Shown here piece after piece: positions 23,249 through 32,356 of a DNA stretch of 56,365 nucleotides. Source of the stretch: Chloroflexota bacterium (GTDB taxonomy: Bacteria; Chloroflexota; Anaerolineae; Anaerolineales; Villigracilaceae); assembly GCA_016234485.1 (NCBI GenBank), contig JACRBL010000032.1:1-56365 (forward strand), in the 5' to 3' direction. The stretch's first letter is position 1, and each line of letters starts with the position of its first letter. The notes beneath the pieces were generated by a model. It was not told the DNA's origin. It was given only the letters and a program-made list of their open reading frames with translations, and made no database searches. The position numbers and the translations under genes were made by a program.

Positions 23249-24835
23249 ATGAAAACCCGCCTCATTCTCTTGACGTTATGCCTGCTCGCGGCCACCTTGA
23301 CGGGATGCCGCTCTCCACAGTTCGGCGGCGACGCGTCGGTGACGGTTAACGCGGACGGAGCCGCGACCCCGCTCACCGTCGAGATTGGAACGACGGTGGC
23401 GCAGGCGCTCGCGCAGGCGGGAATCTCCGTCGGCAATCTGGATACAGTCGAGCCGCCGCTGTATGCCGTCCTCAACGATGGCGATACAGTCAAGGTGACG
23501 CGCGTCGTCGAGACGTTCGTGACCGAGGAAATTGAAATCCCGTTTGAGAAACAGGTGGTGCGGAGCGATGCCATTGCGAAAGACGAGACGCGCCTGCTGA
23601 CATCGGGCGAAAACGGTTTGAAGGAAGAGACCTGGCGCGTGTTGACCGAAGACGGCGTGGAGACGAGCCGCAGGGTGGTGAAGACGGTGATCTTGAAAGA
23701 GGCGGTGGCAGAGATTACGATGGTGGGCGCGCAATCGGCGTTCGCGCCGTTGCCGATCCCTGGGCGCGTGGTTTTGCTGGCGGGCGGCAATGCCTGGGTG
23801 ATGGAGGGGACGACAGGCAATCGCAAGCCACTGGTGACGACGGGCGATCTGGATGGGCGCGTGTTTTCGCTTTCGCCGACGGGCGAATTTTTGTTGTTCA
23901 CGCGTAAATCGAAAAAACCCATCTCCGAGCAGATCAACACGCTTTGGGTCGTGCGCGCGAACGGACAGTCTTCGCCGCAACAGGTGAGCGGCGCGGTCAA
24001 CATCGTCCACTTTGCGGGCTGGGCGCCGACCACCACGCCAACCTTTGGTTATTCCACCGTGGAGCCGCGCGCGGCCGCGCCAGGCTGGCAGGCCAACAAC
24101 GATTTTTACAGCGTCACCCTTTCGGGGAGCATTCCCGCCACGCCGCGCAAATTGATCGAAGCAAACGGCGGCGGGCTTTACGGCTGGTGGGGCATCACCT
24201 TCGCCTGGGGCTACGATGGCCGTCTCGTTTACGCGCGGCCAGACGAAGTCGGTATCGTGGATCAGGAAACGGGATTGCTGCGCCCGTTACTGGAGATCAC
24301 GCCCTTGCAGACCAACAGCGATTGGGCGTGGATTCCGCCGCTGGGATGGGCGCCCGAAGCGCGCACAATTTTCGTGGTGACTCACGCGCCCGCTCCCGCC
24401 CCGTTGACCGCGGAGGGCTCGCCCTACTTTGACCTGACCGCCGTCTCGATGATCAACGATGGCTCGGCGCGGCTGGTTCAAAATATCGGCATGTTCGCTT
24501 ACCCGTCCGCTTCGCCTGTGCGCGTACGCGGGGACGAACGCACGTATCAGGTGGCGTACTTGCAAGCCGTCTTCCCCGACCAGAGCGAGACGAGCCGTTA
24601 CCGCGTCTTCGTGATGGACCGCGACGGGTCGGGTCGCCGCGCGGTTTTCCCGCCGACCGACGCGGTGGGGATCGAGCCGCAAGTGGTGGCCTGGTCGCCG
24701 CAACCGATCGAGGGGCAGGCGGGCGATTTCTTTGCCGTGGTCTATCGAGGTAATTTGTGGCTGGTGGACTCGGGCAATGGTCAGGCGTTTCAAGTCACCA
24801 ATGATGGATTGTTGGTGAAGATCGATTGGAAGTAG
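23249..24835 (+). CDS. Lipoprotein with DUF348, G5 and beta-propeller-like domains
   Basis: A 528-residue exported protein. The signal peptide ends in a lipobox (LLAATLTGC). Residues about 30-85 look like a DUF348 (YabE-type) domain (TVAQALAQAGISVGNLD, LNDGDTVKVTRV). A G5 domain follows at about 88-165 (ETFVTEEIEIPFEKQVV...LKEETWRVLTEDGVETSRRVVK). The remaining 350 residues resemble a TolB/WD-like beta-propeller, with repeats such as SLSPTGEFLLFTRKS, WGYDGRLVYARPDE and AWSPQPIEGQAGDFFAVV. G5 and DUF348 domains are usually found on cell-wall-binding enzymes, so the propeller may act near the wall. No catalytic motif is seen. Confidence 0.8.
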   Translation: MKTRLILLTLCLLAATLTGCRSPQFGGDASVTVNADGAATPLTVEIGTTVAQALAQAGISVGNLDTVEPPLYAVLNDGDTVKVTRVVETFVTEEIEIPFEKQVVRSDAIAKDETRLLTSGENGLKEETWRVLTEDGVETSRRVVKTVILKEAVAEITMVGAQSAFAPLPIPGRVVLLAGGNAWVMEGTTGNRKPLVTTGDLDGRVFSLSPTGEFLLFTRKSKKPISEQINTLWVVRANGQSSPQQVSGAVNIVHFAGWAPTTTPTFGYSTVEPRAAAPGWQANNDFYSVTLSGSIPATPRKLIEANGGGLYGWWGITFAWGYDGRLVYARPDEVGIVDQETGLLRPLLEITPLQTNSDWAWIPPLGWAPEARTIFVVTHAPAPAPLTAEGSPYFDLTAVSMINDGSARLVQNIGMFAYPSASPVRVRGDERTYQVAYLQAVFPDQSETSRYRVFVMDRDGSGRRAVFPPTDAVGIEPQVVAWSPQPIEGQAGDFFAVVYRGNLWLVDSGNGQAFQVTNDGLLVKIDWK

Positions 24836-24931
24836 ATAGTCGAATAGTCGCTGGTCCGATAGTCTCATGGTCGGCAGATCGGCGAGTCAACTACCAAACC
24901 ACATAAACTACGAAACTAACGAGGTCTTTTC

Positions 24932-25887
<956 letters not shown>

Positions 25888-25891
<4 letters not shown>

Positions 25892-26349
25892 GTCACGTAT
25901 TCAATAACGCGGATGAACGCGTCCGTTTTCTAAAATTCGCGACGGTCGGCGCGATTGGAACTGTGGTGGACTTTGGCGTCTACAACATTCTGAATCTCCT
26001 CTTCGGGCTGGCGCCTGTTTTCTCGCAGGCCATTTCCTTCGCGCTGGCGGTGATCAACAACTTTTGGTGGAACCGCCATTGGACATATCCCGAATCGCGC
26101 GGCAAGGCCGTCCATCACCAGATGGCGCAATTTGGGCTGATCAACGTGGTGGGGTTGCTGATCCGCACGCCGACCATCGCGGGACTGGAGAATCCGATCG
26201 AGGATCTGGCAGTCCGCTTCGGGGTCGGGGCAGAGGCGGCGAACGTCGTCGGGCATAATCTCGCGCTGGCGCTCGCCATCGGAATTGTCATGCTGTGGAA
26301 TTATTTCGCCAACCGCTATTGGACGTATAATGACATTGATGAACGCTGA
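25888..26349 (+). CDS. GtrA family membrane protein
   Basis: A 153-residue four-helix membrane protein of the GtrA family, proposed to flip lipid-linked sugars or help glycosyl transfer in surface polysaccharide synthesis. The family start [20 protein letters not shown] and the two conserved NFxWNRxWTY-type motifs ([13 protein letters not shown] and [13 protein letters not shown]) are present. Its ATG overlaps the uxs stop (ATGA), showing tight coupling with nucleotide-sugar synthesis. Confidence 0.9.
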
Positions 26350-26734
26350 AACCCAACCCAACCTGCGCAGAGCGCTGATCCCCGTTTACAATTCAAAGGG
26401 CGATGTGGAGGTCTTCCTGGCATATCCGCATCTGCACAACCGCGTGGGCGAGTGGGTCGGCTGGGTACAACCCAATCGGGACGTGTACTCGGTGTTGGGA
26501 TATTATGTTGGATATTTGAGCGACGAGCCACGCATCCTTCGCAAGCGCGCCACGTTCACGCTCAAGCCTCGACTTCAGCCGCCCGCGCCGCCCAAACGCA
26601 TCACCCCGCCCGCCAGCGTCCCCCTCGCGCCGATGATGAAAGAGATCACCTACAGCACCATAGACGTGCTACTCGAAGAACCTGAGCGCCTGCACACGTT
26701 GGATCGAGGGGAGTTGAGGGAAGATCTAGATTAA
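26330..26734 (+). CDS. Hypothetical protein
   Basis: A 134-residue soluble protein that I do not recognise. It has a compact N-terminal half rich in aromatics (ALIPVYNSKGDVEVFLAYPH, VGEWVGWVQPNRDVYSVLGYYVGYLS) and a proline-rich second half (PPAPPKRITPPASVPLAPM). The reading frame overlaps the end of the GtrA gene by 20 bases, so it is probably translated from the same mRNA. ATG 26330 or 26339 can be the start. No function is proposed. Confidence 0.6.
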   Translation: MTLMNAETQPNLRRALIPVYNSKGDVEVFLAYPHLHNRVGEWVGWVQPNRDVYSVLGYYVGYLSDEPRILRKRATFTLKPRLQPPAPPKRITPPASVPLAPMMKEITYSTIDVLLEEPERLHTLDRGELREDLD

Positions 26735-26737
26735 TTC

Positions 26738-26789
26738 TTTACGCAATACGCAGTACGAAATAGGTATTGCGTACTGCGTATTGCGTAAA
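26738..26789. repeat. TTTACGCAATACGCAGTACG palindromic element
   Basis: A perfect 20-bp stem (26738-26757 with 26770-26789) and a 12-base loop. The 20-base left arm recurs exactly at 33573-33592, and related sequence lies within the GT39 gene at 28099-28140. It ends nine bases before the thioesterase ATG. Confidence 0.85.
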
Positions 26790-26797
26790 AACCCACC

Positions 26798-27274
26798 ATG
26801 ACAGAATCACTTATTCCAAAACCCATTCGCACATCCCGAATCAGCATCGCGCAGATGATGCAACCCGAACACGCCAACAACCTCGGCAACGTGCACGGCG
26901 GCTGGATCATGAAACTCGTGGACGAAGCAGGCGCGCTGGCTTGTATGCGTCACGCCCAACGCCGCGTGGTGACGGTAGCCATCGACTCGATGAATTTCCG
27001 CCACCCGATCAAAACCAGCGATCTTGTGATCCTTAACGCTGAAGTTTCGTACACAGGCTCTTCTTCGATGGAAGCCGAAGTGCAGGTGATCGCGGAAAAC
27101 CCGATCACGGGTCAGCGCTGGCAGACCAACACTGCCTACCTCGTCTACGTCGCGCTCGACGATGACGGGAAGCCGACATCCATCCCCCCCATCCTTGCAG
27201 AGACCATTGACGAGGAGCGGAAAATGGTCGAGGCGAAGGAGAGGCAGAAGAGGCGGTTGGAGCAGAGGAAGTAG
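26798..27274 (+). CDS. Acyl-CoA thioesterase (hotdog fold)
   Basis: A 158-residue hotdog-fold enzyme of the cytosolic acyl-CoA hydrolase (YciA/BFIT-like) type, which hydrolyses acyl-CoA to free fatty acid and CoA. The signature MMQPEHANNLGNVHGGWIMKLVDEAGALAC contains the expected Asn/His-Gly-Gly and Asp residues, followed by VAIDSMNFRHPIKTSDLVIL. The C-terminus is a charged helix (EERKMVEAKERQKRRLEQRK). No ribosome binding site is seen; a 20-bp stem hairpin sits directly upstream and may affect initiation. Confidence 0.9.
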   Translation: MTESLIPKPIRTSRISIAQMMQPEHANNLGNVHGGWIMKLVDEAGALACMRHAQRRVVTVAIDSMNFRHPIKTSDLVILNAEVSYTGSSSMEAEVQVIAENPITGQRWQTNTAYLVYVALDDDGKPTSIPPILAETIDEERKMVEAKERQKRRLEQRK

Positions 27275-27298
27275 CCTGCCCTCTCCCGAAAAAAAATT

Positions 27299-27373
27299 AC
27301 CGCGAAGCCCGCAAAAAACGCGAAGAATGCAAAGGGAATAAAAAAACTTAGCGATCTTCGCGTGCTTTGCGGT
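27299..27373. repeat. ACCGCGAAG...CTTTGCGGT inverted repeat, copy 2
   Basis: Shares the left end ACCGCGAAGCCCG and right end CTTTGCGGT with 19298-19363, and pairs internally through ACGCGAAGA and TCTTCGCGT. It fills the gap before GT39. Confidence 0.65.
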
Positions 27374-27452
27374 TCAAAAAATGAAATTGTCATTCTCGTC
27401 CCCTTGAATCCCTTGAGGCAAGGGGATGTTTTTTCTCGTATAATCCAACTCG

Positions 27453-29174
27453 ATGACCCGCCAATTCCTTCAAAAGAATGTCCTGATATTCATCCTGCTG
27501 CTCGCGCTTCTCCTCTTCGGCCTCGCTACTTTTCGCGATTACGGCCTCTCATGGGACGAGCCGCTCTTTTACGATTATGGGGAATCGCTCGGATACGCCT
27601 ACAACCCCGCCAACTGGTTCTCGCCCGATTTCGACTTGAGCAAATCCTACGGCTCGAGCGGAGACGACCACAAGAACCGCGGTCCCGCGTATCTCGTGCT
27701 CGCGCGGACGCCCGTCGGTTGGCTCGAATCCCGTGGAATGGACTCAGCCTCGGCCTGGCATCTCGTCAACTTTTTGACGTTCCTGCTCGGCGTCTATTTT
27801 GTCCACCGTCTCAGCCTGCGCTGGATGGGAGAGTGGGCTTCGTTCGGCGCGGCGGCGCTCTTTTCCACGCAACCGCTTTTGTGGGGACATGCCTTCATCA
27901 ATCCCAAAGACATGCCGTTCCTGGTCTTCTTCACAGGCGCGCTTTTGTTTGGCTTTGAAATGGCGGACGCGATCAGTGATGAAACGAAAAACGTAAAACG
28001 TAAATTGGGAAGCGTGGCGCTCGCGGCGTTCTTTTTGGGCATCGCCACCTCCATCCGCATCCTCGCCCCGTTGGCAGGCATCCTCGCGGGCATCTACGCA
28101 GTTACGCAGTACGTAATACGTAATACGCAACACGCAACACGCGATAACCCCTCAAACCGCCTCCACCTACGAACATTCATCCTTCATCTTTCAGCCTTCA
28201 TCCTTCTCACTCTCCTCTTCATGCTCGCCTCCTGGCCGTATCTTTGGGAGTCGCCCCTCAATCGCTTCATCGAAGTCTTCGCCTTCATGTCCGAAAATCC
28301 CACAGGTCTACAGATTCTATTCAACGGCGAAGTTTACCGCGCCTACGAATTGCCGCGACGCTATCTGCCCGTCCTGCTCACCATCACCTTGACTGAACCC
28401 GTCTGGCCATTGTTTTTGCTTGGGGTTGGTTTTTCCATTTGGCGCACGTTGAAATTTTCCATCATAAGCGCTTTGCCAGAATCCTCGCCTTTGCCCCAAA
28501 ATTCCGACGAATTCATCCATCGTCCATTAAAAAAAGAGCATTGGTCTCAGTTTTCGGATTACTGGCTCACCCTTCTTGCTTTTATTATTCCCTTCGTTTA
28601 TGTCATCCTTCGGCAACCACCGATGTATGATGGATTTCGCCACTTTCTGTTTATTCTGCCTCCAGTTTTTATTACCTGCGGTATGGGCGTGGAGGCCTTC
28701 TTCACTTATTGGGAAAGCTTTAAAAGCGAAGCGGAAATCTCCAAATTATTCCTGTGGCTCCGTCTTATTTTCTTTGTAATAATTGCGCCAGGATTAGCCA
28801 ATCTGGCAACGCTCCACCCCTACGAATACGCCTATTACAACTCCTCCGTCGGTGGGACGGGGGGCGCGTTTCGCGTCTACGAGACGGATTACTGGCTGAC
28901 CTGCTACAAAGAAGCCGTGGAGCAGTTGAACGGATACGCGCCGCGTCCCGCCAATTTGTACGTCCATCGTGAGGCGTATATCGCCGCGAACTACGCCGCG
29001 GAGGGGATCGCCGTCCGCGAGACGCGCGGCAATTTGAACGCGATCGTCTCGGGCGATTACGTCCTCGTCAACTCGCGCACGAACGAGGACAGGAAAACCT
29101 TCCACGACGCGCCCGTCATCAGCGAGGTGGGACGCGAAGGCGCGACGTTTTGTATCGTCCGTCAGGTTCCATGA
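27453..29174 (+). CDS. GT39-type membrane glycosyltransferase
   Basis: A 573-residue polytopic protein of the dolichyl-phosphate-mannose mannosyltransferase (PMT/ArnT) superfamily, expected to transfer a sugar from a lipid carrier at the outer face of the membrane. The first extracytoplasmic loop has the conserved acidic pair (YGLSWDEPLFYDYGE), followed by FINPKDMPFLVFF and about ten hydrophobic segments, with a C-terminal extracytoplasmic domain. An in-frame repeat insertion lies at about residues 216-240 (TQYVIRNTQHATRDNPSNR), derived from TACGTAATACGCAACACGC-like units, placed in a loop between membrane segments. A perfect TATAAT (27439-27444) lies eight bases before ATG with no ribosome binding site, suggesting leaderless translation. 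Confidence 0.82.
   Translation: MTRQFLQKNVLIFILLLALLLFGLATFRDYGLSWDEPLFYDYGESLGYAYNPANWFSPDFDLSKSYGSSGDDHKNRGPAYLVLARTPVGWLESRGMDSASAWHLVNFLTFLLGVYFVHRLSLRWMGEWASFGAAALFSTQPLLWGHAFINPKDMPFLVFFTGALLFGFEMADAISDETKNVKRKLGSVALAAFFLGIATSIRILAPLAGILAGIYAVTQYVIRNTQHATRDNPSNRLHLRTFILHLSAFILLTLLFMLASWPYLWESPLNRFIEVFAFMSENPTGLQILFNGEVYRAYELPRRYLPVLLTITLTEPVWPLFLLGVGFSIWRTLKFSIISALPESSPLPQNSDEFIHRPLKKEHWSQFSDYWLTLLAFIIPFVYVILRQPPMYDGFRHFLFILPPVFITCGMGVEAFFTYWESFKSEAEISKLFLWLRLIFFVIIAPGLANLATLHPYEYAYYNSSVGGTGGAFRVYETDYWLTCYKEAVEQLNGYAPRPANLYVHREAYIAANYAAEGIAVRETRGNLNAIVSGDYVLVNSRTNEDRKTFHDAPVISEVGREGATFCIVRQVP
28099..28140. repeat. Intragenic ACGCAATACG-type repeat in GT39
   Basis: GTTACGCAGTACGTAATACG and following TAATACGCAACACGCAACACG are diverged units of the 26738/33573 repeat type. 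The frame is kept and the peptide TQYVIRNTQHATR is added to a loop. Confidence 0.6.
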
Positions 29175-29205
29175 TTGGCGATTTAAATCACCTCAAAGCC
29201 TGCGA

Positions 29206-29280
29206 AGTCAGCCTGCGCTGACTAACACACCCAAGCCGACGAAGGTCGGCTTTGTAACCGTTGGCGCGACTTCCAGTCGC
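29206..29280. repeat. Three short hairpins between GT39 and deacetylase
   Basis: AGTCAGC-CTGC-GCTGACT (29206-29223), AAGCCGAC-GAAG-GTCGGCTT (29233-29252) and GCGACT-TCC-AGTCGC (29266-29280) stand in a row. The middle one, followed by TG, could act as a weak terminator. The last has the ACTTCCAGT core also seen at 31157-31171. Confidence 0.6.
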
Positions 29281-29306
29281 CCACCTAATGCTATAATCCC
29301 GACCCT

Positions 29307-30158
29307 ATGTCTCCCTCCCCGCGCTTACTTTTGACCATGGATTACGAATCCTGGTTTGCCATTTCCCGCCGCTACGACAACATGACCTCCGCCAAACGCC
29401 GCGCCTTCGATGGCGGTTTTACGCAATGGGTCATCGATCCCCTGCTCGAAAAACTCGGCGACTCGAAGATCAGTTTTTATCTCGTCGGCGAGTTGGTGGA
29501 ATGGTATCCCGAACTTCCGCAAAAGATCGTGGACGCGGGGCACGAGGTCGGCTTTCACTGTCAGGTGCACCGCCCACTCCTCAGTGTGGACGATGTCCGC
29601 CACGACCTGGAACGCTCCGCCGATTGGCGCAAAAAATTCAACGTGCGCGGCTACCGCGCGCCGATGATCAAAGCCCGCGAGGAAATGTACCCGCTCCTGG
29701 TGGAGAACAATTTCGTTTACAGTTCCTCGCTCTACGCCCCCACGGGAACCATGCTCCAAAAAGATGGCATCTGGGAATTCCCCGTCAGCACGCACTCACT
29801 TTCGGATAAGCCGAACCACTTCGCCGCGCCGCGCAACATGAATCTATCCCTGCTGATGAACGGCGAGTTCCCCTACGCTTCGGGCATGATGAGCGGATTT
29901 TTTCCCAAGTCCATTTTCAAAATCATCGAAACCGAATTGAAGAACGGCCAAAGCCCCGTCATCTTTTTCCATCCGTACGAAATCATCCGTCCCGACCGCT
30001 GGCCTGCGCGCATGGCCTGGGATTTCGTGCTGGAACCGTTCATCTTGCCGTTCGCCATCCGCAAGACAAAATTGTTCGACGAATTACTGCGCGCCTTCCC
30101 CACGTCCACCATGCTCGAGTTCGCGCAAGAGGTCATCCATGAACGTTCGCGAAATTGA
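29307..30158 (+). CDS. Polysaccharide deacetylase family protein
   Basis: A 283-residue NodB-homology enzyme. The catalytic Asp region reads LLLTMDYESWF, the metal-binding block is GHEVGFHCQVHRPL (His-x-x-x-x-His), and RGYRAPMIK is the third motif; the C-terminal His is in VIFFHPYEI. This branch (DUF3473-like) is common in exopolysaccharide clusters and removes N- or O-acetyl groups. A TATAAT at 29292-29297 is nine bases before ATG and there is no ribosome binding site. Its last 20 bases overlap the next gene, a FemAB/GNAT protein, a frequent partner. Confidence 0.88.
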   Translation: MSPSPRLLLTMDYESWFAISRRYDNMTSAKRRAFDGGFTQWVIDPLLEKLGDSKISFYLVGELVEWYPELPQKIVDAGHEVGFHCQVHRPLLSVDDVRHDLERSADWRKKFNVRGYRAPMIKAREEMYPLLVENNFVYSSSLYAPTGTMLQKDGIWEFPVSTHSLSDKPNHFAAPRNMNLSLLMNGEFPYASGMMSGFFPKSIFKIIETELKNGQSPVIFFHPYEIIRPDRWPARMAWDFVLEPFILPFAIRKTKLFDELLRAFPTSTMLEFAQEVIHERSRN

Positions 30159-31155
30159 CGCGCCGCACGCGTCCGACCTTGAACTGGGATTCGCGGGCGG
30201 CGACGCGTGGGCGGAATTCGTGCGCGCGGTGTACGGATACAAAGTCCACCGTCTCGTCGCATCCGATGCGGATGGGACGCGCGGCGCGCTGACGTTGCTC
30301 GAGTTCAAGCATCCGCTTTTTGGGCATTATCTCGCCACCGCGCCCTACGGAAGTTATGGCGGGTTCGCCTTCGAGAGCGCTTTAGCCAGGGACGCGCTGC
30401 TCGAGGCCGCGTCCCGCCTCACGGTCAGGCTGGGAGCGGAATATGTCAACGTGCGCGCGCTGGCGGGAGAGGCGAGTCCGCCCGAGGGTTGGGTGGACGA
30501 CCCGATCTACTGCACGTACATCGTTGACCTGCCCGCGTCGGCGGAAGAAATCCTGAAGACGTTTTCGCCGAACCACCGCAACCACGTCCGCAAATCGTGG
30601 AAGAAAAATTTTTCGGTTCGATTCGGCAGGCTCGACCTGCTTGACGATGTGTACAAGGGGTTGTCGCGCAGTATGCACGAGTTGGGTTCGCCGTATCACA
30701 GCAAGGCCTACCTGCGGACGATGGCCGAGCGCCTGGGCGAGAATCTGGAATTTGCCGTGCTTCGCGACGCGCAGAAAAAAATTTGCGGGAGCGGCGTTTT
30801 TATTACGCAGGGCGAGACGGTCTCGAACCTGCACGCCAATATTTTTAAGGACGCGCGCTCTGAGTACGCGGGCGAGTTTTTATACTGGTCAGTGATCGAG
30901 CGCGGCATCGAAAAAAAGTTGAAGGCCTTCGATCTTGGGCGCAGTCTCATCGGCTCGGGCAACGAGACCTTCAAAATGAAATGGTCGCCGCGCAAACTGC
31001 CGCTGGCGTATTGGTACTGGCTCGCGCCGAATCACAGCCTGCCCTCGGTGAACCAGCACAACCCGAAATTCCGTCTGGCCGTGGCAGTGTGGAAGAAACT
31101 GCCCGCCTTCATCGTCAATACGTTTGGACACTATCTCATTCGCGGACTGGCATAA
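30139..31155 (+). CDS. FemAB/GNAT-type acyltransferase of polysaccharide cluster
   Basis: A 338-residue protein with two GNAT-like halves, as in FemAB and exopolysaccharide-associated FemAB-like proteins. Visible blocks are ATAPYGSYGGFAFE, SPNHRNHVRKSWKKNF, HSKAYLRTMAERLGENLEFAV and the end FDLGRSLIGSGNETFKMKWSP, which is the standard family C-terminal motif. Members add amino acids or acyl groups to cell-wall or surface components; the substrate here is unknown. It overlaps the deacetylase by 20 bases, so the pair is translationally coupled. Confidence 0.82.
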   Translation: MNVREIDAPHASDLELGFAGGDAWAEFVRAVYGYKVHRLVASDADGTRGALTLLEFKHPLFGHYLATAPYGSYGGFAFESALARDALLEAASRLTVRLGAEYVNVRALAGEASPPEGWVDDPIYCTYIVDLPASAEEILKTFSPNHRNHVRKSWKKNFSVRFGRLDLLDDVYKGLSRSMHELGSPYHSKAYLRTMAERLGENLEFAVLRDAQKKICGSGVFITQGETVSNLHANIFKDARSEYAGEFLYWSVIERGIEKKLKAFDLGRSLIGSGNETFKMKWSPRKLPLAYWYWLAPNHSLPSVNQHNPKFRLAVAVWKKLPAFIVNTFGHYLIRGLA

Positions 31156-31184
31156 CGTAACTTCCAGTTGCAACCAAACATTGC

Positions 31185-31270
31185 CGTCATTGCGAGGAGG
31201 GCGCACTTCCCGACGAAGCAATCTCCTCGACCGTGGGGATTGCTTCGGGAAGATCACCCTCGCAATGACG
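31185..31270. repeat. CGTCATTGCG inverted-repeat element, copy 3
   Basis: An 86-bp element from CGTCATTGCGAGGAGGG to CCCTCGCAATGACG, with inner CGAAGCAATC/GATTGCTTCG and CTTCCCGAC/GGGAAG complementarity. It lies between the FemAB-like gene and the uroporphyrinogen decarboxylase-like gene. Just upstream, 31157-31171 is a GTAACT-TCC-AGTTGC mini-palindrome. Confidence 0.8.
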
Positions 31271-31315
31271 ACGGAATCTTCGCGGTTGGCATAGATTTCT
31301 CGGAGCAATACAATT

Positions 31316-32356
31316 ATGAACGAACCCATGACCCATCGTGAACGAATGCGAGCCTGCCTCTCTGGCGCTCCAACCGACCGCGTCCCCGTCGCGCTCTGGC
31401 GCCACTTTCCCGTGGACGATCAATCGCCCGAAACGCTGGTGGCGGCCACCTTGCACTGGCAACGCGTCTACGATTTCGACTTCGTGAAGGTGACGCCCGC
31501 CTCCTCTTTTTGTTTGAAGGACTGGGGCGTGGGCGATGTTTGGGAGGGACACACCGAGGGGACGCGTCGCTACACCAAACGCGTCATCACCCGACCCGAA
31601 GACTGGGCGCGCCTGCCCGAACTGGATCCAACATCCGAGCATCTCGCCGCGCAACTGGAATGTCTCCGCCTCGTCCGCGCGGGACTCGACGCCGAGACGC
31701 CCTTCATCCAAACCGTGTTCAGTCCATTGGCGCAGGCGAAGAATCTGGCGGGCAATGACACTTTACTCGCGCACATCCGCCTCTATCCCGATGCGGTCAT
31801 GCAAGGACTGGAAACCATCGCGCGCTCCACGCGTCGCTTCGTGGAGGCCGCGCTCGAAACTGGCATTGACGGAATCTTCTACGCCATCCAACACGCGCAA
31901 GCCGGCCTGCTCTCTGCGGAAGAATACAAAACCTTCGGCTTGCCGTTGGATCAGCAAGTGATCGAACCTGCAAAATCTTCCTGGCTCAATGTCCTCCATC
32001 TTCACGGCCACGACATCCACCCATCACTGTTCTCTATTCTCTGCTCTCTCTTCCCCATCGTTAACTGGCACGACCGCGAAACCGCGCCAAGTCTCGCTGA
32101 GGCGCTGGAGACCCAGACTTCCGAAGTCTCGGAGACTTCGGAAGTCTTGCGCGCAGTCTGCGGCGGGCTGAGACAAGACACGCTCGCGCTGGGCAATCCC
32201 GCCCAAGTCAGGGAAGAGGCGGAGGATGCCATCCAGCAAACGCGCGGACGGAAATTCATCCTGTCCACGGGCTGTGTCGTCCCCGTCATCGCACCGCATG
32301 GGAATTTGCAAGCGGTTGCGCAAATTGGCAATTTGCGCTACAAGGAGGAACGATGA
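31316..32356 (+). CDS. Uroporphyrinogen decarboxylase family protein
   Basis: A 346-residue TIM-barrel protein of the URO-D family. It starts THRERMRACLSGAPTDRVPVALWRHF, then shows DFDFVKVTPASSF, FIQTVFSPLAQAKNL and VNWHDRETAPSLAEAL. Key residues of HemE itself are not all present (the usual MRQAGRY motif is replaced by LWRHFPVDD), so it is likelier a HemE-like or methyltransferase-related paralogue than the haem enzyme. Two palindromes disrupt it in frame: 32115-32147 encoding TSEVSETSEV at about residues 267-278, and 32318-32338 near the C-terminus, encoding AQIGNLRY. Its stop overlaps the rsmD start (ATGA). Confidence 0.82.
   Translation: MNEPMTHRERMRACLSGAPTDRVPVALWRHFPVDDQSPETLVAATLHWQRVYDFDFVKVTPASSFCLKDWGVGDVWEGHTEGTRRYTKRVITRPEDWARLPELDPTSEHLAAQLECLRLVRAGLDAETPFIQTVFSPLAQAKNLAGNDTLLAHIRLYPDAVMQGLETIARSTRRFVEAALETGIDGIFYAIQHAQAGLLSAEEYKTFGLPLDQQVIEPAKSSWLNVLHLHGHDIHPSLFSILCSLFPIVNWHDRETAPSLAEALETQTSEVSETSEVLRAVCGGLRQDTLALGNPAQVREEAEDAIQQTRGRKFILSTGCVVPVIAPHGNLQAVAQIGNLRYKEER
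32115..32147. repeat. Intragenic ACTTCCGAAGTCTC palindrome
   Basis: A 33-base perfect inverted repeat (arm AGACTTCCGAAGTCTC, centre G at 32131). Its 29-base core equals that of the terminator-like palindrome at 56104-56132 except for the central base. In this gene it is read as SEVSETSEV. Confidence 0.85.
32318..32338. repeat. ATTGGCAAT-core mini-palindrome at the end of the URO-D-like gene
   Basis: GCGCAAATT-GGC-AATTTGCGC, perfect 9-bp arms. It encodes AQIGNLRY as part of the last residues and lies just before the rsmD ribosome binding site AGGAGG. Confidence 0.75.

Noticed and set aside
29206..29280. Cluster of hairpins considered as a tRNA or riboswitch
   Set aside because: The three hairpins are separate, have no cloverleaf or known riboswitch core, and fit the mini-palindrome types seen elsewhere.
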